This document shows positions 27,093 to 35,527 of a stretch of 64,000 bases of DNA, one piece after another. The number at the start of each line of letters is the position of its first letter. Positions within the stretch are counted from its first letter, which is position 1. Source of the stretch: Bacteroidota bacterium (GTDB taxonomy: Bacteria > Bacteroidota > Bacteroidia > Bacteroidales > F082); NCBI GenBank assembly GCA_018830105.1, contig JAHJTC010000002.1, forward strand, positions 19,237 to 83,236, in the 5' to 3' direction. The notes under the pieces were generated by a model. It did not search any database. It was not told the DNA's origin and saw only the letters and a program-made list of their open reading frames with translations. The translations under genes were made by a program, and so were the position numbers.

Positions 27093-29363
27093 CTAAACAA
27101 TTTTCAAGCGTGCAAATTTTAAGAGCAGTTGTTTTTGCCCATAGGCAGCAAACTGCACCGTTGCTTTTTTGTTGGGGCCATTGCCCTCGAGGTTCACTAT
27201 TTTTCCTTTGCCAAATTTTTGATGAATCACCTGCATTCCATTCTGAAGATCATCAGGATCGGAAGCTTCAAAATCATCGTTTGCATGAGATTTATTCGGT
27301 GAGTGATCCGCTCTTTGTGTCGCTTCCGGTTGCATTTTGGAAAATCCTGCCATGGTATCTAAGCTGGTTTTTTTTCGCATTCCGGTTTTCCGGGGTCGGT
27401 CGATCAGGCTTTCATCAATTTCTTCCAAAAAGCGAGAAGGCTCGCACAGGCTCAGATTACCCCACCGATAGCGACTTTCGGCATAGCTTAAGGTTAGTTT
27501 TTTTTCGGCCCTGGTGATGGCAACATAAAAAAGACGACGTTCCTCCTCCAACTCAGCTCTTGTTCCGAGTGATTGAACCGATGGAAACAGATTTTCCTCT
27601 ATTCCAACCACAAAAACATAGGGAAACTCTAATCCTTTTGCAGCATGAATCGTCATCATACTTACATAGTCATCATCGTCAGGATCTTTTTTGTCGGCAT
27701 CTGTCAGCAGGGCAATATCCTGCATAAAATCGGCCAGTTTTATACCTACTTGCTCTCCAGTGGCTTCGTCAACCTGTTTGTCAGAGAACTCCATAATGGC
27801 ATTGAGGAGCTCTTCAATATTTTCGATGCGGCTGATGCCTTCCGGACTGTCGTCTTCCTTGAGCGCAGCCACCAAGCCCACGCTGCTGTTGATATGTTTT
27901 GCCAGCTCAAAGGCACTTTTTGTTTCGTGCAGCGCCTGAAAGCTTTTTATCATCGCAACAAAATCATTGATTTTTGACAATGCGCCGCGGTTGATGTCGT
28001 GAGGCAATAAACTTTGTTCGTTAATCAAATCCCAGATACTGATTTGATGGACATTAGCCGCTACCAACAAGCGCTCAATTGTTGTTTTGCCTATTCCCCG
28101 TGCAGGATAATTGATTACCCGCAATAAGGCTTCTTCGTCCTGGGGGTTGATGACAAGTCTGAAATAGGAGAGTAGGTCTTTCACCTCCTTGCGGGCATAA
28201 AACGAAAGACCACCATATATACGGTAAGCTATGCCATGTTTTCTCAGGGCTTCTTCAATCGAGCGAGACTGTGCATTGGTGCGGTATAGAATCACAAAAT
28301 CTTTGTTATTCAACTGCTCGGCCATTTTATGACCAAATATGGCATTGGCCACCAGCACACCTTCCTCATTATCAGAAGTAGCTCTTAGCAGGCTGATCAA
28401 TTCACCGTTTTCTTTGTCGGTCCAAACAAGTTTTTTGATCTGATCTTTATTGTTTTCGATCACCTTATTGGCAGCAGCAACGATTGTTTTTGTAGAGCGG
28501 TAATTCTGTTCAAGCCTTACAAGCTGATGATCAGGATAATCACTCTTAAAATTTAGAATGTTTTGAATATTGGCGCCTCTAAACGCATAGATACTTTGGG
28601 CATCGTCGCCAACAACACAAATGTTTTCGTTCAGCGCGGCAATACGCTTGATGATAAGGTATTGTGCATGGTTAGTATCTTGATACTCATCCACCAGTAT
28701 ATATTTGAATCGATGTTGATACTTGTAAAGCACTTCCGGAAAATCGCGCAGCAATACATTTGTATTGAAGAGCAGATCGTCGAAGTCCATGGCATTGGCA
28801 CGTTTCAGTCGGCTGCTGTAGGCTTTAAATATTTCCCCGATCAGCGGTTTTCCGGCTTGCTGGTCAGCGATTCTGATATCCGGATTGTCCAGATAATCCT
28901 GGGCTGAAAACAGATTGGATTTAGCATTTGAGATACGGTGTAAAACAAAGGATGGTTTATAAACCTTTGGATCCAGGTTCAGTTCCTTTAGAATATTTCG
29001 CATCAGCTGTTTGGTGTCATCCGTATCGTATATGGTAAAATTTGAGGGATACCCCAGATGGTGCCCTTCTACACGCAGAATACGGGCAAAAATGGCATGA
29101 AAAGTGCCCATCCAAACATTGCGACCTTCCTGATCGCCCACAAGCTGAATCACCCGTTCTTTCATTTCGCGGGCAGCTTTGTTGGTAAAAGTCAGGGCTA
29201 GAATAGAGAAGGCATCAATGCCCTGCTGCAACATATAGGCAATCCGATAAGTAAGTGCCCTGGTTTTGCCTGAACCGGCCCCGGCAATCACCATCACCGG
29301 GCCTTTAATTGATTGAACAGCTTGCTGTTGAGGTTCGTTAAGTTGTTGGAGTAAATCGATCAC
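27093..29363 (-). CDS. UvrD/PcrA-type superfamily 1A DNA helicase
   Basis: This 756-residue 3'-5' helicase acts in excision repair and removal of proteins from DNA. Motifs in order are Walker A VIAGAGSGKTRALTYR, TFHAIFARILR, DEYQDTNHAQY, QSIYAFRGA, QNYRSTKTIV, YRTNAQSRSIEEAL, MTIHAAKGLEFPYVFVVG and VAITRAEKKL. The C-terminal 50 residues (GMQVIHQKFGKGKIVNLEGNG) are the Tudor-like domain of PcrA that binds RNA polymerase. The start is GTG at 29363 because the frame is closed by TAG two codons upstream. A -7 element sits 21 bases before it. Confidence 0.93.
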   Translation of the reverse strand: MIDLLQQLNEPQQQAVQSIKGPVMVIAGAGSGKTRALTYRIAYMLQQGIDAFSILALTFTNKAAREMKERVIQLVGDQEGRNVWMGTFHAIFARILRVEGHHLGYPSNFTIYDTDDTKQLMRNILKELNLDPKVYKPSFVLHRISNAKSNLFSAQDYLDNPDIRIADQQAGKPLIGEIFKAYSSRLKRANAMDFDDLLFNTNVLLRDFPEVLYKYQHRFKYILVDEYQDTNHAQYLIIKRIAALNENICVVGDDAQSIYAFRGANIQNILNFKSDYPDHQLVRLEQNYRSTKTIVAAANKVIENNKDQIKKLVWTDKENGELISLLRATSDNEEGVLVANAIFGHKMAEQLNNKDFVILYRTNAQSRSIEEALRKHGIAYRIYGGLSFYARKEVKDLLSYFRLVINPQDEEALLRVINYPARGIGKTTIERLLVAANVHQISIWDLINEQSLLPHDINRGALSKINDFVAMIKSFQALHETKSAFELAKHINSSVGLVAALKEDDSPEGISRIENIEELLNAIMEFSDKQVDEATGEQVGIKLADFMQDIALLTDADKKDPDDDDYVSMMTIHAAKGLEFPYVFVVGIEENLFPSVQSLGTRAELEEERRLFYVAITRAEKKLTLSYAESRYRWGNLSLCEPSRFLEEIDESLIDRPRKTGMRKKTSLDTMAGFSKMQPEATQRADHSPNKSHANDDFEASDPDDLQNGMQVIHQKFGKGKIVNLEGNGPNKKATVQFAAYGQKQLLLKFARLKIV

Positions 29364-29383
29364 ACGCTAATTTTTTTAGGCTG

Positions 29384-29391
29384 CAAAGCTA
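29384..29391 (-). promoter_or_regulatory. -7 element for the UvrD/PcrA gene
   Basis: Minus-strand TAGCTTTG is an exact TAnnTTTG match and predicts a leader of about 14 bases to the GTG start. Confidence 0.5.
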
Positions 29392-29599
29392 CATTATTTC
29401 GGCAGATAAGAAGTCTCAGGAAGTTTTGCAGCAAACCTTATTGAGATAAATATTCTCCTATTGAATGTCATCTTGCGATAAAGGAATCTTTAACTATTTG
29501 TTATTTAATAATTTGGTTATGAGTTGTTTTAATAAATCCTACTTAAAAAATGTAATCAACATGATATGACTATATCAGGTATATTTTGGAACGCCCTTT

Positions 29600-30241
29600 C
29601 TAACTCAACCTACCTACCCACGTATTATTTGAGATACCTTCAGGTTTGAGGTTTCCGTTGTAATCTGCATTAATAAAAGCAGCAAATACTTCCGCATTAT
29701 CTATTCTGGCAATATCAACTTCCACTACTGCATGTTCGTGACGGCGCTGGGCCGAGCTAATTTCTATCAGGGCTTGGTTTTCGGAATTTTCTGGAACTAT
29801 AAAAACGATAAGTTTGTCGTTGAGCCGGCTCATTTGGGGAGGAAGCTGTTTCCAGCTCAGGCGCAATTGCCCATCTTGTGTTTGCGCAAGCTGCCAGTCA
29901 CTAGCCTCATCGCGCACATCTTTGCATAGCTGCAGCCAGTTAGCCAGGTTTTTATTTTCGGTTTCCCGATAGTTTTTGAGATTAGCCGACAAGGCGGCGT
30001 TCCATGCAGAACGATTTACCGCTTGTGCAGCAAAACCCATAAGCAAAAGGTTTCTGCACTTTGAAAGTACAGCAACAACCTCCTTAAAATCATCCTGACT
30101 GGCTTTGAGTTTGCCAGTAGCCTTCTTGTTCCGGTATGCGGGTCTAATCCTCACAACCGTTTTTCCAACCATCTGATATACCACCAAATTACCAATCCGA
30201 CCCGAAAGCCTTCCCATAAACGCATCACCTGAGCCAGCCAT
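29600..30241 (-). CDS. DUF6266 family protein
   Basis: The protein has 213 residues from ATG 30241; the frame continues two codons to a GTG. The N-terminus (GSGDAFMGRLSGRIGNLVVYQMVGKTVVRIRP) has the G-x-x-G-x-x-V repeats of DUF6266. These resemble a phage-head or DNA-associated fold, but no function is known. The family often occurs in multiple divergent copies in Bacteroidota genomes. No signal peptide or membrane helix is seen. It stands alone, divergent from the histidine kinase. Confidence 0.7.
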   Translation of the reverse strand: MAGSGDAFMGRLSGRIGNLVVYQMVGKTVVRIRPAYRNKKATGKLKASQDDFKEVVAVLSKCRNLLLMGFAAQAVNRSAWNAALSANLKNYRETENKNLANWLQLCKDVRDEASDWQLAQTQDGQLRLSWKQLPPQMSRLNDKLIVFIVPENSENQALIEISSAQRRHEHAVVEVDIARIDNAEVFAAFINADYNGNLKPEGISNNTWVGRLS

Positions 30242-30389
30242 ATACACCTATAAACTACGATGAAATAAAGAGTAAATAGAATTTTTGAATAGGACTTGAT
30301 TGGGAGGGGAAAGTACTTTATGTAGCAGCTTAACCAACAGGTAAAACTGATGAAGAAATAGCCTACACAGTTGAATTGACATCACGCAG

Positions 30390-30419
30390 TTGATATAACA
30401 AAAGAAATTACTATCTTTG
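30390..30419 (+). promoter_or_regulatory. Promoter of the kinase/regulator operon
   Basis: TTG (30390-30392), 19 bases, then TATCTTTG (30412-30419) matches the Bacteroidota -33/-7 consensus. The ATG follows 20 bases later. Confidence 0.6.
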
Positions 30420-30438
30420 GTTTGAATGAAATAATATT

Positions 30439-31593
30439 ATGCCGAAAACTAAAACGCATTCGCAATATCTTAATATTAGCACCATCTTCGACGAGCTGCC
30501 GCTAGGAATGATTCTATTAGATAGCGATAAAACTATTCTTGCAGTAAATGAAGCATTTATAGCAATTTTTCATTTAATCCAACAACAAATAATCGGGCAG
30601 CAATTAGAAATGATTAAGGGTATTCATTTCGATACTGAAAATTTTGAGGAAATATTTGACAAAAACAGCTCGAACAGAAAAAAGATAGTTGAGCTAAAGA
30701 ACAATAAAGGCAATGCTTACAAAGCAGAATTTATTTTACTTGATTCAACACATAGCAAATCTCCATATTATCTGGGAGTTATCAATAAATCTGAATCTGA
30801 AAATGCACTAAAACAGGAATTAGAAAATCAAAAGGCTTTAAAAGGTAGTGTAAAAGATAAATTGGAGCAAGAGAGTGAATTAAGCGAAATGAAGTCCAGG
30901 TTTTTATCTATTGCTTCCCACGAATTCAGAACACCATTGGCTGGTATATTATCTTCCCTCAATTTAATAGACAGGTACATTGATGCAGATCAGCGTGGGT
31001 GGTCTAATTTTAAAAACAATGATAAAGTAGTTAACCACCTGAATAAGATTAACGAATCAGTAAAAAACCTTACGGGTATATTAAATACCTTTCTAACCCT
31101 GGGGAATATAGAAAAAGGTGAGATTCCCGTAAAATATACCAGATTCAATCTTCAAAAAACACTTAAATCCCAAGTTTCGCAGTTTCAGGAAATGAGTAAA
31201 CCAGGCCAGGAAATCAATTATCAACATATAGGGAAAGAAAAGATGGTTCTGCTGGATAAAAACCTACTCAGAAATATCATAAACAATCTATTATCTAATG
31301 CCATCAAATTTTCGCCTGAGAATACTAAAATTGAATTGTTATCAGAAATTGATACAAACACTATTAAATTAGTCGTTCAGGATCAAGGAATTGGAATACC
31401 TTCACGCCAACAAAATAAAATATTCAGCCGGTTTTTCAGGGCACATAATGCACTCAATTATGAAGAAGGGACAGGTTTGGGACTTAATATCGTTAAAAAG
31501 TATATCGACCTACTGAAAGGAAATATTTCCTTTGACAGCAAGCAGAATATGGGAACAACTTTTTATATCAGCTTTCCTAAAAATAAATCATGA
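30439..31593 (+). CDS. Soluble PAS-domain sensor histidine kinase
   Basis: The protein has 384 residues and no transmembrane segment, so it is a cytosolic sensor. A PAS domain at about residues 12-115 (IFDELPLGMILLDSDKTILAVNEAF) is followed by a coiled-coil linker. The HisKA phosphoacceptor is in SIASHEFRTPLAGIL (His161), and the ATPase domain carries the N-box NNLLSNAIKFS, G1 DQGIGIP and G2 GTGLGLNIVKKY. The PAS lacks Cys ligands that would suggest an iron-sulfur centre; a haem, flavin or small ligand cannot be read from sequence. The stop overlaps the next ATG (ATGA), so it is the cognate kinase of the receiver-CRP regulator. Confidence 0.88.
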   Translation: MPKTKTHSQYLNISTIFDELPLGMILLDSDKTILAVNEAFIAIFHLIQQQIIGQQLEMIKGIHFDTENFEEIFDKNSSNRKKIVELKNNKGNAYKAEFILLDSTHSKSPYYLGVINKSESENALKQELENQKALKGSVKDKLEQESELSEMKSRFLSIASHEFRTPLAGILSSLNLIDRYIDADQRGWSNFKNNDKVVNHLNKINESVKNLTGILNTFLTLGNIEKGEIPVKYTRFNLQKTLKSQVSQFQEMSKPGQEINYQHIGKEKMVLLDKNLLRNIINNLLSNAIKFSPENTKIELLSEIDTNTIKLVVQDQGIGIPSRQQNKIFSRFFRAHNALNYEEGTGLGLNIVKKYIDLLKGNISFDSKQNMGTTFYISFPKNKS

Positions 31594-32639
31594 AAAAAAT
31601 TTTGGTAATAGAAGATGACAGGCTAATGCGGGAAAACATTTCTGAGCTATTAGATTTAGTCGGATATGAAGTTGAATCAGCTCATAACGGAAAGGAAGGC
31701 GTTAAAAAGGCACGAACATTCCTTCCCGACCTGATCATTTGCGACATTAAAATGCCTGTATTGGATGGCTACGGAGTACTTCATATTTTGCAAAAAGAAC
31801 CCATTACTTCCACGATACCGTTTATCTTCCTCACTGCAAAAACAGAAAGGAGCGACAGGAGAAAAGGGATGGAGATGGGCGCTGATGACTACCTTGCTAA
31901 ACCCTTTGAGGACACTGAGCTGCTTAAAGCCGTCGAAACCCGTTTTAGAAAGCACAGAATTTTTTCCAAAAAAGACGAAAATGATACAGCGCGATTAAAT
32001 CAAACCACGCATGAAGTTGATATTGCTATGAACTTAAAAAACACCTTCTCAGATTGTAAAGTTCATCAATATGATCCGAAAGAAAACATCTTCAAAACAG
32101 GGGAATATCCGCATTATTTATTTTTTATTGAAAGTGGCAGCGCAAAAACCTTCAGGCTGAATATAGAAGGGAAAGAGCTTATTTCAAATATATATCGAGC
32201 TGGTGATTTTTTTGGATATCAGCCTGTTTTTGAGGATAGACCATACAATGAAACAGCTATTGCCCTTGAACCAAGTCAGCTTTTAAATATCCCGAAAAAC
32301 GACTTTCTTTCATTGATCTATAATAGCAGTGACATTGCTAGTAATCTCATAAAAATCATCTCAAAAAATCTTTCAGACAAAGAAGAAGAAATGATGCATA
32401 TGGCTTATGATTCTGTTCGAAAACGCGTTGCCTTCAAGTTGCTGGAACTTATCCCCGCAAATGAGCAAGAATCAGTTGCTATTTCCCGAACCGACCTGGC
32501 TAGCCTGGTAGGAACCACCAACGAAACATTGGTCAGGACATTGACTGAGCTAAAAGACCTCAAGATTATTAAAACTGACTCCCACGAAATAACCCTAATC
32601 AATAGAGAAAAGTTAAAAACCATTGTAAAAAACTGGTAG
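31590..32639 (+). CDS. Response regulator: receiver domain fused to CRP/FNR-type DNA-binding module
   Basis: The protein has 349 residues. A receiver domain spans 1-125 (acidic pocket Asp9/Asp10, phosphoacceptor Asp52 in ICDIKMPVLDG, Thr82, Lys104-Pro105). A cyclic-nucleotide-binding-like jelly roll spans about 145-260 (IFKTGEYPHYLFFIESGSAKTFRL). A Crp-type winged helix follows (RTDLASLVGTTNETLVRTL). The recognition helix keeps Glu312 and Arg316 in the ExxxR pattern of CRP/FNR proteins, with Val315 where FNR has Ser. The jelly roll lacks an obvious cAMP Arg-Ser pair, so phosphorylation probably replaces ligand as the signal. Candidate targets are the FNR-like sites at 32730 and 36808. Confidence 0.88.
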   Translation: MKKILVIEDDRLMRENISELLDLVGYEVESAHNGKEGVKKARTFLPDLIICDIKMPVLDGYGVLHILQKEPITSTIPFIFLTAKTERSDRRKGMEMGADDYLAKPFEDTELLKAVETRFRKHRIFSKKDENDTARLNQTTHEVDIAMNLKNTFSDCKVHQYDPKENIFKTGEYPHYLFFIESGSAKTFRLNIEGKELISNIYRAGDFFGYQPVFEDRPYNETAIALEPSQLLNIPKNDFLSLIYNSSDIASNLIKIISKNLSDKEEEMMHMAYDSVRKRVAFKLLELIPANEQESVAISRTDLASLVGTTNETLVRTLTELKDLKIIKTDSHEITLINREKLKTIVKNW

Positions 32640-32949
32640 TATTATTCTATATTATTTCCTGATTTTCCTGTCTGTATTCCTTACCCACTTTACTTTTCCT
32701 AACTCAACCTATTAATTCGAATTTTGAGATTGACACAAATCAATTCACTTCATTGATTTGTGCCATTGTATTTGCCCCTTTAATCTATGAGCTTTGCAAA
32801 ACAGCTTTAATAATTGAAGAAAATAATTACAAATAAGCCAAAAAAATAAGATGCTATTGTTAGTGCATTTCATTTATCTGAATTAATCAGCTACAAAAGT
32901 GGCTTAGTCAGATCGATAATATTACGAACAATAAAAATCCATAAAAAAA
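32640..32949. other. Intergenic region before the effector genes
   Basis: This 310-base AT-rich gap holds the FNR-like site, an 11-bp inverted repeat and a -7-like element (listed separately). No coding frame or RNA gene is seen in the remainder, which would form a long leader of about 170 bases. Confidence 0.5.
32730..32774 (+). promoter_or_regulatory. FNR-like operator, inverted repeat and -7 element
   Basis: TTGACACAAATCAA (32730-32743) differs from the FNR palindrome TTGATnnnnATCAA at one base. It overlaps a perfect 11-bp inverted repeat CACAAATCAAT / ATTGATTTGTG (32734-32744, 32752-32762). TGTATTTG (32767-32774) is a one-mismatch -7 element. The box centre lies 37.5 bases before its last G, nearly the same as at encFtn (36.5). 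Confidence 0.5.
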
Positions 32950-33429
32950 ATGAAAATCTTCCTGATTTCTTTTTCATTTTTCTTGTTAACAACACATAAT
33001 CAAATCGATGCTCAAAGCTTTACTGAAATAAAGGATGTCGATATTTTAGCAGATAGCAGGATTGTTTTAGAAAAAGTGAACCCCTATGTTTTTGATACAT
33101 TAATCGTAAAAGATGTGATGGAGTTAAACGATAAGCATTCAAAGGTTATCTATGAAGATGAAGGTATTTATAGCGAGGTTATTGTAAACTCCCATCGAAA
33201 GGATATGTTGCTCATAGCAACAGCAATTGAAAAGCCTCAGGATCAAATACCTGAAATTGTAATGGAGGTTTTTAAACAAAGTGAATTTAGCTCATGGCAA
33301 ATAGAGAAAACACTGGCTATGAAAACACCTTATGACTCTTGGTTTTATGCCTTTGACATTTCAAAAAACAATAAAAACAAACGTTTATTTTATGACGAGC
33401 TCGGTGCGTATAAAAGCCCTCCTTACTAA
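32950..33429 (+). CDS. Secreted small protein, possibly PepSY-like
   Basis: The protein has 159 residues. A signal peptide (MKIFLISFSFFLLTTHNQIDA, cleavage near QS) predicts a periplasmic product. The body has a repeated alternation of short strands and a helix (DQIPEIVMEVFKQSEFSSW, then strands ending RLFYDELGAY). This resembles the PepSY-like folds common in Bacteroidota periplasmic proteins, but similarity is weak and the call is inference. It is the first gene after the kinase/regulator pair and its FNR-like site, and is probably the first effector of the regulon. Confidence 0.5.
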   Translation: MKIFLISFSFFLLTTHNQIDAQSFTEIKDVDILADSRIVLEKVNPYVFDTLIVKDVMELNDKHSKVIYEDEGIYSEVIVNSHRKDMLLIATAIEKPQDQIPEIVMEVFKQSEFSSWQIEKTLAMKTPYDSWFYAFDISKNNKNKRLFYDELGAYKSPPY

Positions 33430-33478
33430 TAACAGATAAAAAGAGAAAACAAAAAAACTAACCCTAAATAAATTCAAC

Positions 33479-34219
33479 ATGAAACGCAGTTTAAAAAATT
33501 TAACCGAATATACCTTAAAAACAAAAGACGGCACAAATGGAAAAGTAAGTGACTTTCTATTTGACGAAAAACAATGGACTGTTCGTTATCTTCGAGCAGA
33601 TTTCGGGAGCTTATTCTCTTCCAAAAAGATACTAATCCCCAAAGTATTCTTAAAAACACCCCTATGGGAAAAAGAAATTTTCCCAAGCGAACTGGAGAAA
33701 AATGATATAGAAAATTGCCCTAAACCTGCTGATCATCAACCAGTCTCAAGAGAGTATGAAAATACCTTATTTAAGTATTTCAAAATAAATCCCTATTGGA
33801 GCGCTTCCTATGTTGGATCGCCCGGACTTATTTACCCACCAATGCCGATTGACATTCCAACAAAAGATTTTCAAGAAGAAGATCTTAACACCATTCTCAG
33901 GAGTTTTAAGGAAATAGAGGGATATGATATTCGTGCCATTGACGGGAAACTGGGGCATATTGAGGATGTTATCATCGATGATTCAGACTGGCAAATAAAA
34001 TATGTGATAATAGACACTAAAAACTGGCTGCCTTTTAGTAAAAAAGTAATCATCGCTATTGATTGGATGGAAAGTGTAAGCTATGTAAAAAGAGAGATTA
34101 AAATAAATTTAAAAACTGAAGTGATCAAAAACGCTCCGGAATTTCATTCTACTGAGCTTATTGATTCCAAGTTTGAGAAATCATTGTTTGACTTTTACAG
34201 CCGTAGTCTTGTAAAATAA
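33479..34219 (+). CDS. Protein with two PRC-barrel domains
   Basis: The 246-residue protein has two PRC-barrel beta domains. The first is at about 5-60 (EYTLKTKDGTNGKVSDFLFDE...RYLRADFG). The second is at about 140-205 (GYDIRAIDGKLGHIEDVIIDDSDWQIKYVIIDTKNWLP), with the DGxxGxxxDxxxDxxxW pattern. A loop rich in Pro separates them. There is no signal peptide. PRC-barrel proteins of this size are common next to general-stress genes, but their biochemical role is unknown. Only 49 bases separate it from the upstream secreted protein, and ChaB follows by 22 bases, so they are in one transcript. Confidence 0.8.
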   Translation: MKRSLKNLTEYTLKTKDGTNGKVSDFLFDEKQWTVRYLRADFGSLFSSKKILIPKVFLKTPLWEKEIFPSELEKNDIENCPKPADHQPVSREYENTLFKYFKINPYWSASYVGSPGLIYPPMPIDIPTKDFQEEDLNTILRSFKEIEGYDIRAIDGKLGHIEDVIIDDSDWQIKYVIIDTKNWLPFSKKVIIAIDWMESVSYVKREIKINLKTEVIKNAPEFHSTELIDSKFEKSLFDFYSRSLVK

Positions 34220-34241
34220 AACAAGTTAACCCTAACTAACT

Positions 34242-34466
34242 ATGCCATACAATAAATTAACAGAATTACCCGAACAAGTAAAAAATGCACTGCCAGCTCA
34301 CGGTCAGGAAATATATCAGGCTGCCTTTAATAATGCCTGGCAGGAGTATAAAAACCCACAAGACCGAAAAGAGAGTAATTCAAGAGAAGAAACAGCCCAT
34401 AAAGTAGCTTGGGCTGCCGTAAAAAATGTTTATCATAAAAACAAGTTCGGTGAGTGGACACGATAA
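34242..34466 (+). CDS. ChaB family protein
   Basis: The 74-residue protein matches ChaB closely: LPEQVKNALPAHGQEIYQAAFNNAW, then a charged linker and SREETAHKVAWAAVKNVYHKN. ChaB was named as a regulator of the ChaA cation antiporter in E. coli, but no chaA is present here and in many genomes ChaB-like proteins travel with stress genes instead. It is a small soluble helical protein, tightly spaced after the PRC-barrel gene. Confidence 0.85.
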   Translation: MPYNKLTELPEQVKNALPAHGQEIYQAAFNNAWQEYKNPQDRKESNSREETAHKVAWAAVKNVYHKNKFGEWTR

Positions 34467-34480
34467 CTTAATACAATAAG

Positions 34481-34509
34481 CTGAGTTCGATTAAAATTAT
34501 AGAGCTCAG
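34481..34509. repeat. 29-bp hairpin repeat, copy A
   Basis: It begins CTGAGTTCGAT and ends GCTCAG, with CTGAG/CTCAG ends able to pair. A second copy of the same length is at 40374-40402. It lies between ChaB and the coiled-coil gene. Confidence 0.55.
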
Positions 34510-34542
34510 GTTAATATCTTAAACCTTTAAAAAAATTAAAAA

Positions 34543-34827
34543 ATGGATAAACTAGAGTTTAAAATAAAAACGCTTGAAAGTATTGACAAGCTTTTCGATC
34601 AGGTCGAAGAAATGGAACAGAAAAGAAATCAACTGAATGATAGTTTGAAACATAAATATGACCAGGGAGTTGATGGCCTGAAAAAAAGAAGAGCTGAAAT
34701 GAAAGAAAAACTAAATGAATATGAAAGCGCTACGCTTGAAAATCAAAAGAAGCTAAAAGAAACGCTTTCGGCCAGCATGAAGCATTACAAAGCCGGTTTT
34801 GATGAGCTCAGCAAACTGTTTAAATAG
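34543..34827 (+). CDS. Small coiled-coil protein
   Basis: The 94-residue protein is almost entirely helical and highly charged, with heptad-like spacing of Leu and Ile (FKIKTLESIDKLFDQVEEMEQ, LKKRRAEMKEKLNEYES, LKETLSASMKHYKAGFDEL). There is no Cys, no signal peptide and no membrane helix. No family is recognised. Its place among stress genes suggests a structural or chaperone-like role, but that is only inference. Confidence 0.55.
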   Translation: MDKLEFKIKTLESIDKLFDQVEEMEQKRNQLNDSLKHKYDQGVDGLKKRRAEMKEKLNEYESATLENQKKLKETLSASMKHYKAGFDELSKLFK

Positions 34828-34855
34828 TATGTAAAACCAATTAAATCTAACAGAC

Positions 34856-35275
34856 ATGTATATATCAGCATTAATAATATCGTTTGGATTTGCTCTTTTA
34901 TTCGCTCTTTTATTAACCTATGGTTTCAGGAGAAAAGGCCCTGGTCCAGCAGATGGACTGGTTTTCTTTTTATTGATAATCTTTATGTTTTCATGGGCTA
35001 TCGGTGGCTGGATAGCTCCTTTTGGCCCTGTGTATTGGGGTATACCATGGATGGGGTATTTATTCTTGGCGTTTTCAGTCACACTTCTACTGGGAATGTT
35101 GCTACCACCTTCAAAACCACCTTATAAAACAAATGAAAAGCCGGCCACAGATTATGATTTATTTGAAAAGAATGCTGCTAAATACCCAATAGGAATCACT
35201 TTTGGAATTTTCTTCTGGGTTACTATGATTGTATTACTGGCGATGGGAATTATAAAAATCGCTTACTATTTATAA
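34856..35275 (+). CDS. Four-helix integral membrane protein, unknown function
   Basis: The 139-residue protein has four hydrophobic segments at about 3-24, 36-57, 62-84 and 110-137, joined by short polar loops (RRKGPGPADG, PPSKPPYKTNEKPATDYD). No catalytic or metal motif is seen. It follows the coiled-coil gene by 28 bases. The dispersed palindromic element lies directly downstream, so transcription may end or weaken there. Confidence 0.55.
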   Translation: MYISALIISFGFALLFALLLTYGFRRKGPGPADGLVFFLLIIFMFSWAIGGWIAPFGPVYWGIPWMGYLFLAFSVTLLLGMLLPPSKPPYKTNEKPATDYDLFEKNAAKYPIGITFGIFFWVTMIVLLAMGIIKIAYYL

Positions 35276-35292
35276 TACAAAAACTTAACTAA

Positions 35293-35496
35293 TTAGTGTC
35301 TGTCCATAATGTCCGATATCTGCGTTGCTACAAAAATTTTAAATCCTCGAATACTTTAGTATACTGCGGTTTAAAATTTTTATGCGCCCTGCCTGTCTGC
35401 TGCCAGGTAGATCTGTCTGCTGCCAGGCAGATCTGACTGCCAGGCTTGATCTCGACCATTATGAATCAGCCGCTAGACTTTATAGACAAACTCTAA
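35293..35496. repeat. 204-bp palindromic element (MITE-like)
   Basis: The ends are imperfect inverted repeats (TTAGTGTCTGTCCATAA on the left, the complement of TTATAGACAAACTCTAA on the right). The core contains AAAAATTTTAAA / TTTAAAATTTTT flanking TACTTTAGTA. A GC-rich pair of direct repeats sits on the right side. A degenerate relative occurs at 5581-5681. There is no coding capacity, so any movement would rely on a transposase elsewhere. Confidence 0.6.
35395..35434 (+). repeat. Two 20-bp direct repeats
   Basis: GTCTGCTGCCAGGTAGATCT and GTCTGCTGCCAGGCAGATCT are adjacent (19 of 20 identical) and are followed by a partial third unit (ACTGCCAGG). The second unit holds the palindrome CTGCCAGGCAG. 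They are conspicuously GC-rich in an AT-rich setting and absent from the copy at 5581. Confidence 0.75.
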
Positions 35497-35527
35497 ATAA
35501 TCTTTAAAACAATTAAAAACTGCTAAT

